Source: Bradyrhizobiaceae bacterium
GTDB taxonomy: Bacteria > Pseudomonadota > Alphaproteobacteria > Rhizobiales > Xanthobacteraceae
Direction of reading: 5' to 3'
Length of the DNA stretch: 56,143 nt
NCBI GenBank assembly: GCA_947479905.1
Contig: CANKBJ010000008.1
Location: forward strand, 1 to 56,143
Positions 33,725 through 41,638 of the stretch are shown in pieces. The translations under genes and the position numbers were made by a program. The notes under the pieces were generated by a model. That model made no database searches, was not told the DNA's origin, and saw only the letters and a list, made by a program, of their open reading frames with translations. How positions within the stretch are numbered: position 1 is the first letter of the stretch; each line of letters begins with the position of its first letter.

Positions 33725-34798
33725 TCAGGTGACCTTCTTGCCGTTCACGCGCGTTGCCGACCTCGGATCGTCGCGGTCGCGCCGCCAGGTCGGATGATTG
33801 AAGTGCAGCACATGGTCGACATTGTATGACGCCACCGCGCGGTCGAGCGTGATGGTGCCGACCCGCCGCCAGTTTCGGAAGGTCCAGCGCAGCCGCGCCT
33901 GCGGGCCGTGGCTTTCGCCCTCGTCGGTGACTTCGATGTTGAAGACGAGTTTGCGTTTCGGCTTAGGGTCGCCGCGATCGTAGATCTGCGCCATGACTTC
34001 ATCGTGGAAATCGAGCCGCTCACCCGGAATGCGGGGCTGATCGGCGGCGACCAAGAGGCGCATGAATTGCGGCGCGGTTGTATGCGTGTCAGCCGGCTTG
34101 CCGAGTTCGGCGATCGGATAAAGTTGACGCACCGCCGGCATGGTGTCGACGTTCTGAAAGACGATGCCGGTAACCAGAAAGCCCCAGATGCCGGTGCCGC
34201 GCCGCAACGCGGTGACGTCGCCGGCATTGCGAATCTCGGCGTCGTTGATGAAATCCGTGTCGTCGCCGCCGATATCCTGCTGGGCGATGAAGTTCGCGGT
34301 GCGCAGCGGCTCGGCATGCTCGGGGTCGGTCGTCGGAAACAGTTTGCCGACCATCGACAGCGAGCGGGTGTAGCCGCGCCGCGTTTCCGTGCAGCAGGTC
34401 GAATAGCGCGTAACGATGAGGGCGCGGCTGCCTTTGGCGAAGTAGCCGGAATAGGGCGTCTCGGCGGCGATCTGCCACAGGCCGGTGAGCGCGATGCCGT
34501 TGGGATGCAGCTGGCGGCGATAGCCTTCCTGGCCGGCGCCCCAGCGCAGATCGGCGTTTGAATCGACGGCGCGTTTGGTGGCGGCGCGAAACTGATATGG
34601 CGCGCCACAGCGCAACAGGCCGCTCAACAGAGTTTTCAAGGCGACCTGATAACGCGGCAGCGGCGAGGCATCCGGCGCGCCCCAGACCCGTTGATAAGGC
34701 TGCGCGAAAATCGCCTCGCGCACGTCGGCAAAGCGCGAGCCGGCATAACGCCGGTCGTCCGGCGTCGTGCCTTCGGTCCCGAACCAGTTGTCGCCCAT
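33725..34798 (-). CDS. Conserved hypothetical protein (357 aa)
   Basis: From ATG 34798 (MGDNWFGTEGTTPDDRRYAG); a GTG at 34846 would add 16 residues. No signal peptide. Conserved-looking blocks are RGYTRSLSMVGKLFPTTDPEH, TANFIAQQDIGGDDTDFINDAEIRNA, QLYPIAELGKP, DEVMAQIYDRGDPKPKR and HVLHFNHPTWRRDRDDPRSATR. The text resembles uncharacterised catalase-fold-like proteins only vaguely, so no function is assigned. It converges with g15 and splits it from the DUF2793 gene. Confidence 0.7.
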   Translation of the reverse strand: MGDNWFGTEGTTPDDRRYAGSRFADVREAIFAQPYQRVWGAPDASPLPRYQVALKTLLSGLLRCGAPYQFRAATKRAVDSNADLRWGAGQEGYRRQLHPNGIALTGLWQIAAETPYSGYFAKGSRALIVTRYSTCCTETRRGYTRSLSMVGKLFPTTDPEHAEPLRTANFIAQQDIGGDDTDFINDAEIRNAGDVTALRRGTGIWGFLVTGIVFQNVDTMPAVRQLYPIAELGKPADTHTTAPQFMRLLVAADQPRIPGERLDFHDEVMAQIYDRGDPKPKRKLVFNIEVTDEGESHGPQARLRWTFRNWRRVGTITLDRAVASYNVDHVLHFNHPTWRRDRDDPRSATRVNGKKVT

Positions 34799-34891
34799 GG
34801 CAGGCCCCCACGATGGAGCCGCCAGACTAACCAATTTCGACAGCACAATCTATGCGCGAAACACAAAATAATGCGCCATTAGAAAACAGCC

Positions 34892-36844
34892 ATGACCGAT
34901 ACTGCCAACCTGGCTTTGCCCTGCATCGAGGGTAGCCAGGCCCAGAAACATGTGACGCACAACGAGGCGCTGCGCGTTCTCGATACGTTGGTGCAACTCG
35001 CGGTGCTCGACCGCGACTTGACCGCGCCGCCGGGCTCGCCCGCCGAAGGCCAGCGCTGGATCGTCAAGACCGGCGCGACCGGCGCCTGGGCTTCTCACGT
35101 CAACGCCATCGCCGCCTGGCAGGATGGCGTCTGGCAATTCTCGACGCCGCGCATCGGCTGGCTCGCCTACGTGGTAGATGAAAGCGTGCTGCTCGCATGG
35201 GACGGCAGCGCCTGGGTGTCGGCGATCGACGCGCTGACGCCCACCGCGCTCAACAATATGACGCTTGTCGGCGTCGGCACCACGGCCGACAGCACCAATC
35301 CGTTGAGCGCCAAACTCAACAACACCTTGTTCGTTGCCAAGACCGTGGCCGAGGGCGGCGACGGCAACCTGCGCTACAAGCTCAGCAAGGAAAGCGCTGC
35401 CAAGACGCTGTCCTTTCTGTTGCAGGACAATTATTCCGGCCGCGCCGAGATCGGGCTGACCGGCGACGACGATTTTCATTTCAAGGTGTCGCCCGACGGT
35501 TCGGCCTGGGTCGATGCGCTGGTGCTGGACAAGACGACTGGCGCGGCGAAATTCAATGCCGGGATTTATTTGAACGGCGTCATTTCGCCCGCGCAGATTA
35601 CCGCCAATCAAAATGACTACAGTCCGGCCGGGCTGAGCGGCGCGGCCGTCTTGCGCCTGAGCAGCGATGCCAGCCACAACATCACCGGTCTCGCCGCCGG
35701 CGCGAATGGCAGTCTGCTGACATTGGTCAATGTTGGCTCAAACGCGATCACGTTGCAAAACGCCAATAGCGGCTCCTCGGCGGCCAACCGTTTCGCGTTC
35801 AGCGGCGATGTCACGATCACGGCGAGCCAGGCGGCGTCGATCTGGTACGACGGAACGTCGAGCCGCTGGCGCCTTGTCGCCGCCGCGTCATCGGGCGGTT
35901 CGGGCAATGCGCCAGCCGATCTCGAACTGGTCCTGGCCGAAATGGCGCTGGCGATCGCCGATGCCGCCAATGTCGGCCAATTCCTCGGCGACGGCGGCAA
36001 TCGTTTCGCCGACAGTTTCGACGCGCTGACCTTTGTCAACACCGGCGGTGCAACCAACCTGGACAGCGGCACGGCCGGTTTGCTGAAGCCGGCCGCTCTG
36101 CCGGGACTTCTGTCGGGAACGTCGGCCTACAAAAGCGGCTTTAGCGGGACATCGGCCGCGAGCGTTCTTGACGATAACAGCGCCGGCACCAGCACCACCA
36201 TCAGCGGCTGGGGTAACCAGACCGGGCAGACACTGTCCCAGCGCGTCTTCGTGTCAAAGGACCTGGGCTCGAGCCTGGCGGTCACATCGGTGACGATTAA
36301 GAATCTGTCGGCCAATGGCGCGAACAACAATATCTCGATCGTCTATTCCGACGATAACGCGGCCTGGACGCTGTACGACAGCACTTTCAATTATGCGTCC
36401 GGTACCGGCGACTTCACCAAGACCGCGAACGTGACCGCGCGCTATTGGGGCATTGCTCTCGGGGCCGTCAACAACATCGGCGTGATGATGAGCCTCACCG
36501 ATTTCAACGTGTCCGGCAATTCAACGCTCAGCAACGTCACGGTGACCTCGACCGCGCTCACCGCGCTGACCGTGCCGGTCAGCGCCAAGCTGGTGGCGCG
36601 GGTGAAGGAAATCGACAGCATCGCTCTCAATACCGACGTCGTCTTTTCCGTCTCGCGCGATGGCGGCACCACCTATACCGCGTTCAGCATGACCAAGCGC
36701 TTCACCGTCAACGCCGTCAGCGTCTACGAAAGCGCCGCGCTGTCCATTTCATCGCAGCCGTCGGGCACGTCGATGAAATGGAAATGCGCCAGCGCGAATA
36801 ACAAGAATTTCGAGCTGCAAGACGTCTATCTCTACTGGAGCTGA
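34892..36844 (+). CDS. DUF2793 protein, probable tail fibre/adhesin
   Basis: 650 aa. The N-terminal ~115 residues are DUF2793 (LALPCIEGSQAQKHVTHNEALRVLDTLVQLAVLDRD, PPGSPAEGQRWIV, GWLAYVVDE). The rest is Ser/Thr/Asn/Gly-rich beta structure, with a predicted discoidin-like carbohydrate-binding stretch (about 380-550) and a C-terminal beta domain. DUF2793 proteins accompany GTA and phage tail genes in alphaproteobacteria and are likely receptor-binding fibres. Followed 2 nt later by the endolysin gene. Confidence 0.85.
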   Translation: MTDTANLALPCIEGSQAQKHVTHNEALRVLDTLVQLAVLDRDLTAPPGSPAEGQRWIVKTGATGAWASHVNAIAAWQDGVWQFSTPRIGWLAYVVDESVLLAWDGSAWVSAIDALTPTALNNMTLVGVGTTADSTNPLSAKLNNTLFVAKTVAEGGDGNLRYKLSKESAAKTLSFLLQDNYSGRAEIGLTGDDDFHFKVSPDGSAWVDALVLDKTTGAAKFNAGIYLNGVISPAQITANQNDYSPAGLSGAAVLRLSSDASHNITGLAAGANGSLLTLVNVGSNAITLQNANSGSSAANRFAFSGDVTITASQAASIWYDGTSSRWRLVAAASSGGSGNAPADLELVLAEMALAIADAANVGQFLGDGGNRFADSFDALTFVNTGGATNLDSGTAGLLKPAALPGLLSGTSAYKSGFSGTSAASVLDDNSAGTSTTISGWGNQTGQTLSQRVFVSKDLGSSLAVTSVTIKNLSANGANNNISIVYSDDNAAWTLYDSTFNYASGTGDFTKTANVTARYWGIALGAVNNIGVMMSLTDFNVSGNSTLSNVTVTSTALTALTVPVSAKLVARVKEIDSIALNTDVVFSVSRDGGTTYTAFSMTKRFTVNAVSVYESAALSISSQPSGTSMKWKCASANNKNFELQDVYLYWS

Positions 36845-36846
36845 CA

Positions 36847-37617
36847 ATGACAAAAGCGAGCTATGACGAGGCGCTGCGGCGTCTGCTGCTGCACGAAGGC
36901 GGCTACACCAATCACCCGTCCGATCCGGGCGGGCCGACCAATTTAGGCATCACGATTGTCGACTATCGCAAATACGTGAAGCTGAATGCGACCGCCGCCG
37001 ACGTCAAGGCGATGACGCTTGACGAGGCCAGGCAGATCTACCGCGCCAAATACTGGGACGCGCAGCGCTGCGACGACCTGCCGGCCGGCGTCGATTACGC
37101 CATCTTCGATTACGGCGTGAATTCCGGCTGCGGCCGGAGCGGCAAGGTGCTGCGGCGCTGTCTCAAGCTCGTCGACAATACCAGTGTCGCCAATGACGCG
37201 GTGATCGCGGCGGCGAACGCGGCCAATGCGAAAGTGCTTGTCGCGGCGATCTGCGACGAGCGCCTGCGTTTTCTGCAAAGCCTGAGGACCTGGGATGTGT
37301 TCGGCAAAGGCTGGGGCCGGCGCGTCGCGGAGGTCAAAGCCTATTCGCTCGCGCTCGCCACGGGTTTGCCGGTGAAGAGCGAAGCGGCAACTGCGCCGGC
37401 GGCTGGCAAGGGCGCCGTGCCAGTGGCCAAAGGCGCGCAGCAGGGCTCGGTCGGCGCGATCGCAGCGGCAGGCGCGGCGGCGGCGCAGCAGGCGCATGCG
37501 TCGGGCGCCGGTGCGTGGATGGTCGCGGCGATCGCCGTTGCCGCGCTGGCTCTCGCGGTCGGCGGCTGGCTGTTCTGGCAGTGGCGTCAACAGCGGCAGC
37601 AGGTCGCGGTCGCGTAA
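36847..37617 (+). CDS. Glycoside hydrolase family 108 endolysin with C-terminal membrane anchor
   Basis: 256 aa. The N-terminal GH108 domain has the catalytic Glu in LLLHEGGYTNHPSDPGGPTNLGIT and YRAKYWDAQRCDDLPAGVDYAIFDYGVNSG; a peptidoglycan-binding-3-like part follows to about 170. After an Ala/Gly-rich linker comes a transmembrane helix (MVAAIAVAALALAVGGWLFW) and basic tail. It hydrolyses murein for lysis; the anchor suggests release-controlled activity. Groups with two holin-like genes. Confidence 0.92.
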   Translation: MTKASYDEALRRLLLHEGGYTNHPSDPGGPTNLGITIVDYRKYVKLNATAADVKAMTLDEARQIYRAKYWDAQRCDDLPAGVDYAIFDYGVNSGCGRSGKVLRRCLKLVDNTSVANDAVIAAANAANAKVLVAAICDERLRFLQSLRTWDVFGKGWGRRVAEVKAYSLALATGLPVKSEAATAPAAGKGAVPVAKGAQQGSVGAIAAAGAAAAQQAHASGAGAWMVAAIAVAALALAVGGWLFWQWRQQRQQVAVA

Positions 37618-37662
37618 GCGCGTTTCGCGCGCCGCAATTTCATTTTCAAAGGAGCAAGAGTC

Positions 37663-37887
37663 ATGTGGGACCAGATCAAGGCGTCATTCAAACATTCCGT
37701 CACCATCCTGTGGGCGCGCGTGGTCGCGGTCGCCGGTCTGGTGCTGATGGCCGGGCAGTCGTTGTTGGCTGACCCGAATGTCAGCGCCGCCATTCAGTCG
37801 GTGCTGCAACCGAAATTCGTGCCGTATTATGTCATCGCCATCGGCCTGATCACCGAACTGGCGCGGCGGCGCACGGTGGACCGCTAG
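37663..37887 (+). CDS. Small membrane protein, holin-like
   Basis: 74 aa: MWDQIKASFKHSVTILWARVVAVAGLVLMAGQSLLADPN... FVPYYVIAIGLITELARRRTVDR. Two hydrophobic helices and a basic C-terminus, located between endolysin and a 3TM holin. GGAG precedes the ATG. It probably helps form lysis pores or is a holin antagonist (inference from position). Confidence 0.75.
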   Translation: MWDQIKASFKHSVTILWARVVAVAGLVLMAGQSLLADPNVSAAIQSVLQPKFVPYYVIAIGLITELARRRTVDR

Positions 37888-37888
37888 A

Positions 37889-38293
37889 ATGGCCGGCGCC
37901 ATTCTCGGCTGGCTCGGCAATCTGCTTGGCGGGCCATTTGCCAAGGCCGCTGTCGACGCCTATCGCGCCAAACTGTCGGCGGACAATACATCGGAAAAGA
38001 TCGCCGCCGACCTGGCCGCGCGCGAACTTGGCGTCGAGCAGCGCGAGCGCGAACTGGCGACACAGGTTGTGTTCGCCGAGCAGGGCCGCTGGTACACGGC
38101 GCTGCCGCGGCCGCTGTTTGCTTTCGCGTTCATCATCTACGTCTGGAAGGTCGTGGTCTGGGACAAGGTGCTGGGGCTCGGCGCGACCGACGCGCTTTCC
38201 GGCGACGTCGCACAATGGGCGATGATCGTGCTCACCGCCTATTTCGGCGGGCGCAGTTTGGAGAAGGTGGCGAGGATTTTGGGAAGGAAGTAG
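37889..38293 (+). CDS. 3TM-type holin
   Basis: 134 aa: amphipathic N-terminal helix LGWLGNLLGGPFAKAAVDAY, a charged coiled coil (ARELGVEQRERELATQ), then hydrophobic segments including LFAFAFIIYVWKVVVWDKVLGL and MIVLTAYFGGRSLEKVARIL. This is the 3TM_holin layout found beside GH108 endolysins in alphaproteobacterial phages and GTAs. It starts 1 nt after the preceding stop. Confidence 0.88.
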   Translation: MAGAILGWLGNLLGGPFAKAAVDAYRAKLSADNTSEKIAADLAARELGVEQRERELATQVVFAEQGRWYTALPRPLFAFAFIIYVWKVVVWDKVLGLGATDALSGDVAQWAMIVLTAYFGGRSLEKVARILGRK

Positions 38294-38312
38294 GGCGTCT
38301 CTCGTTCCAATC

Positions 38313-39185
38313 ATGAAAGAATGTTCGATGATGTCGCGGTATTTTACAGGCGACTTAACGCCTGCCATTCGACATGCGCAACTCAGTCTTCTAATGTCAG
38401 CCTATCTTCGGTGGCGGACAAAATACCGGCCCGACCAGGCCCGCGTCCCTGCGGGCTCGCGCGACGGCGGTCAATGGACGACCGAAGGTGGGGATAGCGA
38501 GTCAGGAACCGGAACCGGAAGTGGAGGCATCGGTGGGTCAGAGAGGCTTTACGCCGATGAAAATACCGGAAGCGTCCATGTATCGACAGATGAAAGCGAT
38601 ACGGATTCGCATTCGAATGGCGTCTTCGATATCGAATTTGTCGGTTCACGAACAAGTGTCACGATTGACTACTCCCGCGCCCTTACGGGGATATCTACGA
38701 TCGATGATACCACCAAGAAGCTGAGTGAGACGTTGGGCGACGCGATGGCTCGCGTAGAGTTTATTCGTGATTGGACCCCTTCGGTGTACGGCACGGCCGT
38801 TCATGTTGACTTTGCCAATCAAGTTAGGGCGCAGGGAATTCCGGGTATTGCGCCAAGCGACGTGGAGCACAGTTTTTTTGATAAATGAACCGCCGACTAT
38901 GGAGAGCCAGGCAGCGTCCGCACCGATGTCATTCTCCGTAATGATGTTGGCGATATCATCGCAATTTATGACGTGAAAACCGGCGGTGCCGTTTTAACTG
39001 CGGCAAGAGTACGAGAGCTTAGAGAAAAAACCGGCGTCGGAATTGGAGTGCCGATCATCGAACTGCAGGTGAATCGTGGCGCGACAATTAAAGGCTATCG
39101 CATTCGGAGAAATATTGGTCGCGTTATGGCGCTGCTGTGGAATCCAGTTCATCGAGGCAATGCGGGTCGGGCGGCAGGCGCATGA
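38313..39185 (+). pseudogene. Effector module 4: YRPDQ...GGQW plus PD-(D/E)XK-like nuclease, interrupted by in-frame TGA
   Basis: The first part (ATG 38313, or 38328/38331) has YRPDQARVPAGSRDGGQW at residues 38-55, a Gly/Ser/Thr linker and an alpha/beta segment, stopping at TGA 38886-38888. The same frame resumes at 38889 with TADYGEPGSVRTDVILRNDV, IIAIYDVKTGG and VPIIELQVNRG, a D...DxK restriction-endonuclease-like core, and ends at 39183-39185. The stop therefore cuts the toxin before its catalytic part. The region is AT-rich. No plus-strand immunity gene follows. Confidence 0.75.
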
Positions 39186-39784
39186 GTTGGCGGCGCCGAG
39201 CGATGCATTCCACGACTGCGTCTCGAAAATGTCTCGGACGATCGAGCAGCGCCGCAAGCATAATTGCATCTATTTTAATTGTTTTTTGCCAAGGGTACGC
39301 ATCGGCATTCCACGCCTCGACCTGATCAAAATATTGCCGAGCGGCATTAATATCGCCAGCGAGCCCACAGGCTATGGCAGCATCGAAGCCCGGCCATGCG
39401 GCGCGCCTATTGTTGGCTTTAATATGGACCGAAATGTCGGAAAACGATTTGAACTTTTCTCGGACTTTTTGAACCTCCACCGCGGCAACGGCCGCCAGTT
39501 CGATCATTGGCGGCGTAAATTGCTCGACAGTTTCAAAGGGAATGAAAAAAGCCAGCCCGATATGAAAAATCGTAACCGTGAGTCACATTCCAAAGCCAGG
39601 CGACAAAAATATTGAGGTAAGTCCCTTTTTGCCAGCCGCTTGGCTGGAATTCGACATTGATAGCCCAATAGCGATGGTCGGACTGCCAGATGCGCGACTG
39701 GCCGCGTCGGACGCAACCGATCGGTGCCAAAGCGGTTTTGGCTGCTGCTGCGATAATACGACCGTGTTCGCTTGTTTGGGCCAT
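39124..39784 (-). pseudogene. Frameshifted conserved hypothetical (DUF4304-like N-terminus)
   Basis: The N-terminal frame (ATG 39784) reads IIAAAAKTALAPIGCVRRG and WAINVEFQPSGWQKGTYLN, then stops after GFFHSL. The C-terminal part continues one frame over with EQFTPPMIELAAVAAVEVQ, AAWPGFDAAIACGLAGDINA and ends at 39124. Removing one base from the six-base run at 39545-39550 joins both parts as GFFIPFETVEQFTPP. The 3' end overlaps effector 4 by 62 bp, tail to tail. It could be a partner gene of effector 4 or an unrelated host gene. Confidence 0.65.
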
Positions 39785-39843
39785 GATAGTCTTGCGTCCG
39801 CGGCTTTCCGCCTCATTATAGCGGGATTGTTGCGGAGAATATC

Positions 39844-40524
39844 ATGATCATCTTCGACGCCGTTGCCTCGCGCTATTCGTGCCGGGCCTTTCTGCCGACG
39901 CCGGTGCCGGAAAAGACCGTGCGCGACATTGTCGAGCGCGCGGCGCGCGCGCCGTCGGCCGGCAATCTTCAGCCCTGGCGGGTTTACGCCATTGCCGGCA
40001 CACGGCTCGACGCCTTGAAGGCGTTGCTGGCGCCGCGTATGGCGAGCGAATTGCCGAAAGGCGAGGGCGTCGAATACCAGATCTATCCCAATCCGATGGG
40101 GGAGCCTTACCGCGAGCGCGCCTTCACGGTCGGCGAACGGCTCTATCAGTCGATCGGCGTGCCGCGCGACGACAAGGCGGCGCGCTACCGGCAATATGCG
40201 CGCAACTATGAATTCTTCGGCGCGCCCGCGGCCTTGTTCTTTGCCCGTGAGAAAGCGCATGGCGCGGCGCAATGGGCGGACATTGGCGGCTATCTGCAAA
40301 CCGTAGCGCTTCTGGCGCGCGGTCACGGCCTGCACACCTGCCCGCAACAGGCCTGGGTGTCTTTCCACAAGACCGTGCGGTCCTTCCTCGATCTCCCCGA
40401 ACATCTGATGATCTATTCCGGCATGGCCCTCGGATATGAGGACCCGGCCGCGCCCATCAATGGCTGGCGCTCCCCGCGCGCGGCTCTGGACGATTTCGCC
40501 TCGTTCGATGGGTTTGAGAGCTGA
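39844..40524 (+). CDS. Nitroreductase family protein
   Basis: 226 aa. VASRYSCRAFLPTPVPEKTVRDIVERAARAPSAGNLQPWRVYAI is the FMN-binding N-terminus of the nitroreductase fold; GGYLQTVALLARGHGLHTCPQQAW and the MALGYEDP motif near the C-terminus complete it. Dimeric NAD(P)H-dependent reductase of nitro or quinone compounds, cytoplasmic. First clearly host gene on the right of the GTA-like region. Confidence 0.94.
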   Translation: MIIFDAVASRYSCRAFLPTPVPEKTVRDIVERAARAPSAGNLQPWRVYAIAGTRLDALKALLAPRMASELPKGEGVEYQIYPNPMGEPYRERAFTVGERLYQSIGVPRDDKAARYRQYARNYEFFGAPAALFFAREKAHGAAQWADIGGYLQTVALLARGHGLHTCPQQAWVSFHKTVRSFLDLPEHLMIYSGMALGYEDPAAPINGWRSPRAALDDFASFDGFES

Positions 40525-40583
40525 TACCGGGGCTGGTTCCCCGTTCAGCCCGCGTTCACCGGCGCGCGTCTAGACATCCCGCC

Positions 40584-40934
40584 ATGCCGGTTTTCCGCAC
40601 TTTTTCGCTTATTTTCGCCCTGGCGGCGCTCTTGCTGACCGGTCCTGCCGGCGCGCAGGGGTTCATGGCCGTCGACAAGTCGGCCGGAGCCAGCCGCAAT
40701 GGCTGCCTGAACCGGGCCGAGCAGCGCGCCGCGGTGGCCGGCAACAAGGCCGTGCCTTTGGCCATCGCCATCAAGTCGCTGCGCGAGCGTGGCCTCCGGG
40801 CCGAAGTCGTCCGGGCCGAGCTTTGCAATCGCAATGAAAAGCTCGTCTATGTGCTGACACTGCTGGCGCGCAGTGGCAAGGTGACCCGCGCGACCGTTGA
40901 CGCGGCCAGTGGCGAGCCTGTCAACGGGCCATAA
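40584..40934 (+). CDS. Small secreted protein upstream of FeuP/FeuQ-like pair
   Basis: 116 aa with a signal peptide (RTFSLIFALAALLLTGPAGA) and a small PepSY-like mature part: GCLNRAEQRAAVAGNKAVPLAIAIKSLRERGLRAEVVRAELC and a terminal KVTRATVDAASGEPV. It precedes the response regulator by about 30 nt. In Sinorhizobium a small periplasmic modulator (FeuN) lies at this position and restrains FeuQ; an analogous role is plausible but the sequence relation was not tested. Confidence 0.75.
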   Translation: MPVFRTFSLIFALAALLLTGPAGAQGFMAVDKSAGASRNGCLNRAEQRAAVAGNKAVPLAIAIKSLRERGLRAEVVRAELCNRNEKLVYVLTLLARSGKVTRATVDAASGEPVNGP

Positions 40935-40966
40935 AGCCGCCCGCGCAATTTTTGGAGTTCCCACCC

Positions 40967-41632
40967 TTGCGCCTCCTCGTTGTCGAGGACGATCCCGACC
41001 TCAACCGCCAGCTCACCACCGCGCTGACCGACGCCGGTTACGTGGTCGACCGCGCCTTTGATGGCGAGGAGGGCCATCATCTCGGCGATACCGAGCCTTA
41101 CGACGCCATCATTCTCGATATCGGCCTGCCGAAGATGGACGGCATATCCGTGCTGGAATCCTGGCGGCGCAGCGGCCGCATGATGCCGGTGCTGATGCTG
41201 ACCGCGCGCGACCGCTGGAGCGACAAGGTGCAGGGCTTCGACGCCGGCGCCGACGATTATGTGGCGAAGCCGTTTCATCTCGAGGAAGTGCTGGCTCGCC
41301 TGCGCGCATTGCTGCGCCGTTCCGTCGGTCACGCCAAGAGCGAATTCACCTGCGGCCCGGTGCGGCTCGACACGCGCACCAACCGCGTCTCGGTCGACGG
41401 CAACCGCGTCAATCTGACCAGCCACGAATATCGGCTGCTCGAATATCTGATGCACCACAATGGCCGCGTCGTGTCGCGCACCGAACTGGTCGAGCATCTC
41501 TATGACCAGGACTTCGACCGCGATTCAAATACGATCGAGGTCTTCGTCGGGCGTATCCGCAAGAAACTCGGCGTCGACATCATCCAGACCGTGCGCGGCC
41601 TCGGCTATATGCTGACGCCGCCGGGGTCATAA
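40967..41632 (+). CDS. OmpR/PhoP-family response regulator (FeuP-like)
   Basis: 221 aa. Receiver with acidic pair VVEDDPD, phospho-Asp in IILDIGLPKMDG, Thr in LTARD and Lys in VAKPFHLEE; a C-terminal OmpR winged helix (LTSHEYRLLEYLMHHNGRVVSRTELVEHLYDQDFDRDSN). TTG 40967 is chosen as start because GGAG lies at 40954-40957 and it gives the canonical RLLVVEDD beginning; TTG 40952 is the alternative. It regulates transcription with the kinase 6 nt downstream. Confidence 0.94.
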   Translation: MRLLVVEDDPDLNRQLTTALTDAGYVVDRAFDGEEGHHLGDTEPYDAIILDIGLPKMDGISVLESWRRSGRMMPVLMLTARDRWSDKVQGFDAGADDYVAKPFHLEEVLARLRALLRRSVGHAKSEFTCGPVRLDTRTNRVSVDGNRVNLTSHEYRLLEYLMHHNGRVVSRTELVEHLYDQDFDRDSNTIEVFVGRIRKKLGVDIIQTVRGLGYMLTPPGS

Positions 41633-41638
41633 TCCTCC

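Larger units (their letters stand above)
10759..39185 (+). mobile_element. Gene transfer agent-like cluster with embedded effector/immunity modules
   Basis: The gene order follows the Rhodobacter GTA: small terminase, TerL, portal, protease, capsid, g6-g15 homologues including GTA-gp10, the rcc01693-type chaperone, the short tape measure, DUF2460, DUF2163, NlpC/P60 and the GTA TIM-barrel protein. No integrase, excisionase, replication protein or immunity repressor was recognised, which favours a GTA over an ordinary prophage. Endolysin and holin genes are attached at the right end. Four effector-like genes with a shared YRPDQ...GGQW motif and several minus-strand host-like genes interrupt it. 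The right boundary is uncertain (38.3-39.8 kb). No flanking tRNA or att repeats were seen. Confidence 0.8.

Noticed and set aside
10759-39185. Interpretation as an ordinary inducible prophage
   Set aside because: No integrase, repressor, replication or att sites seen, and gene families (gp10, rcc01693-like chaperone, short tape measure, GTA TIM barrel) are GTA-specific. A remnant prophage ancestry is not excluded.
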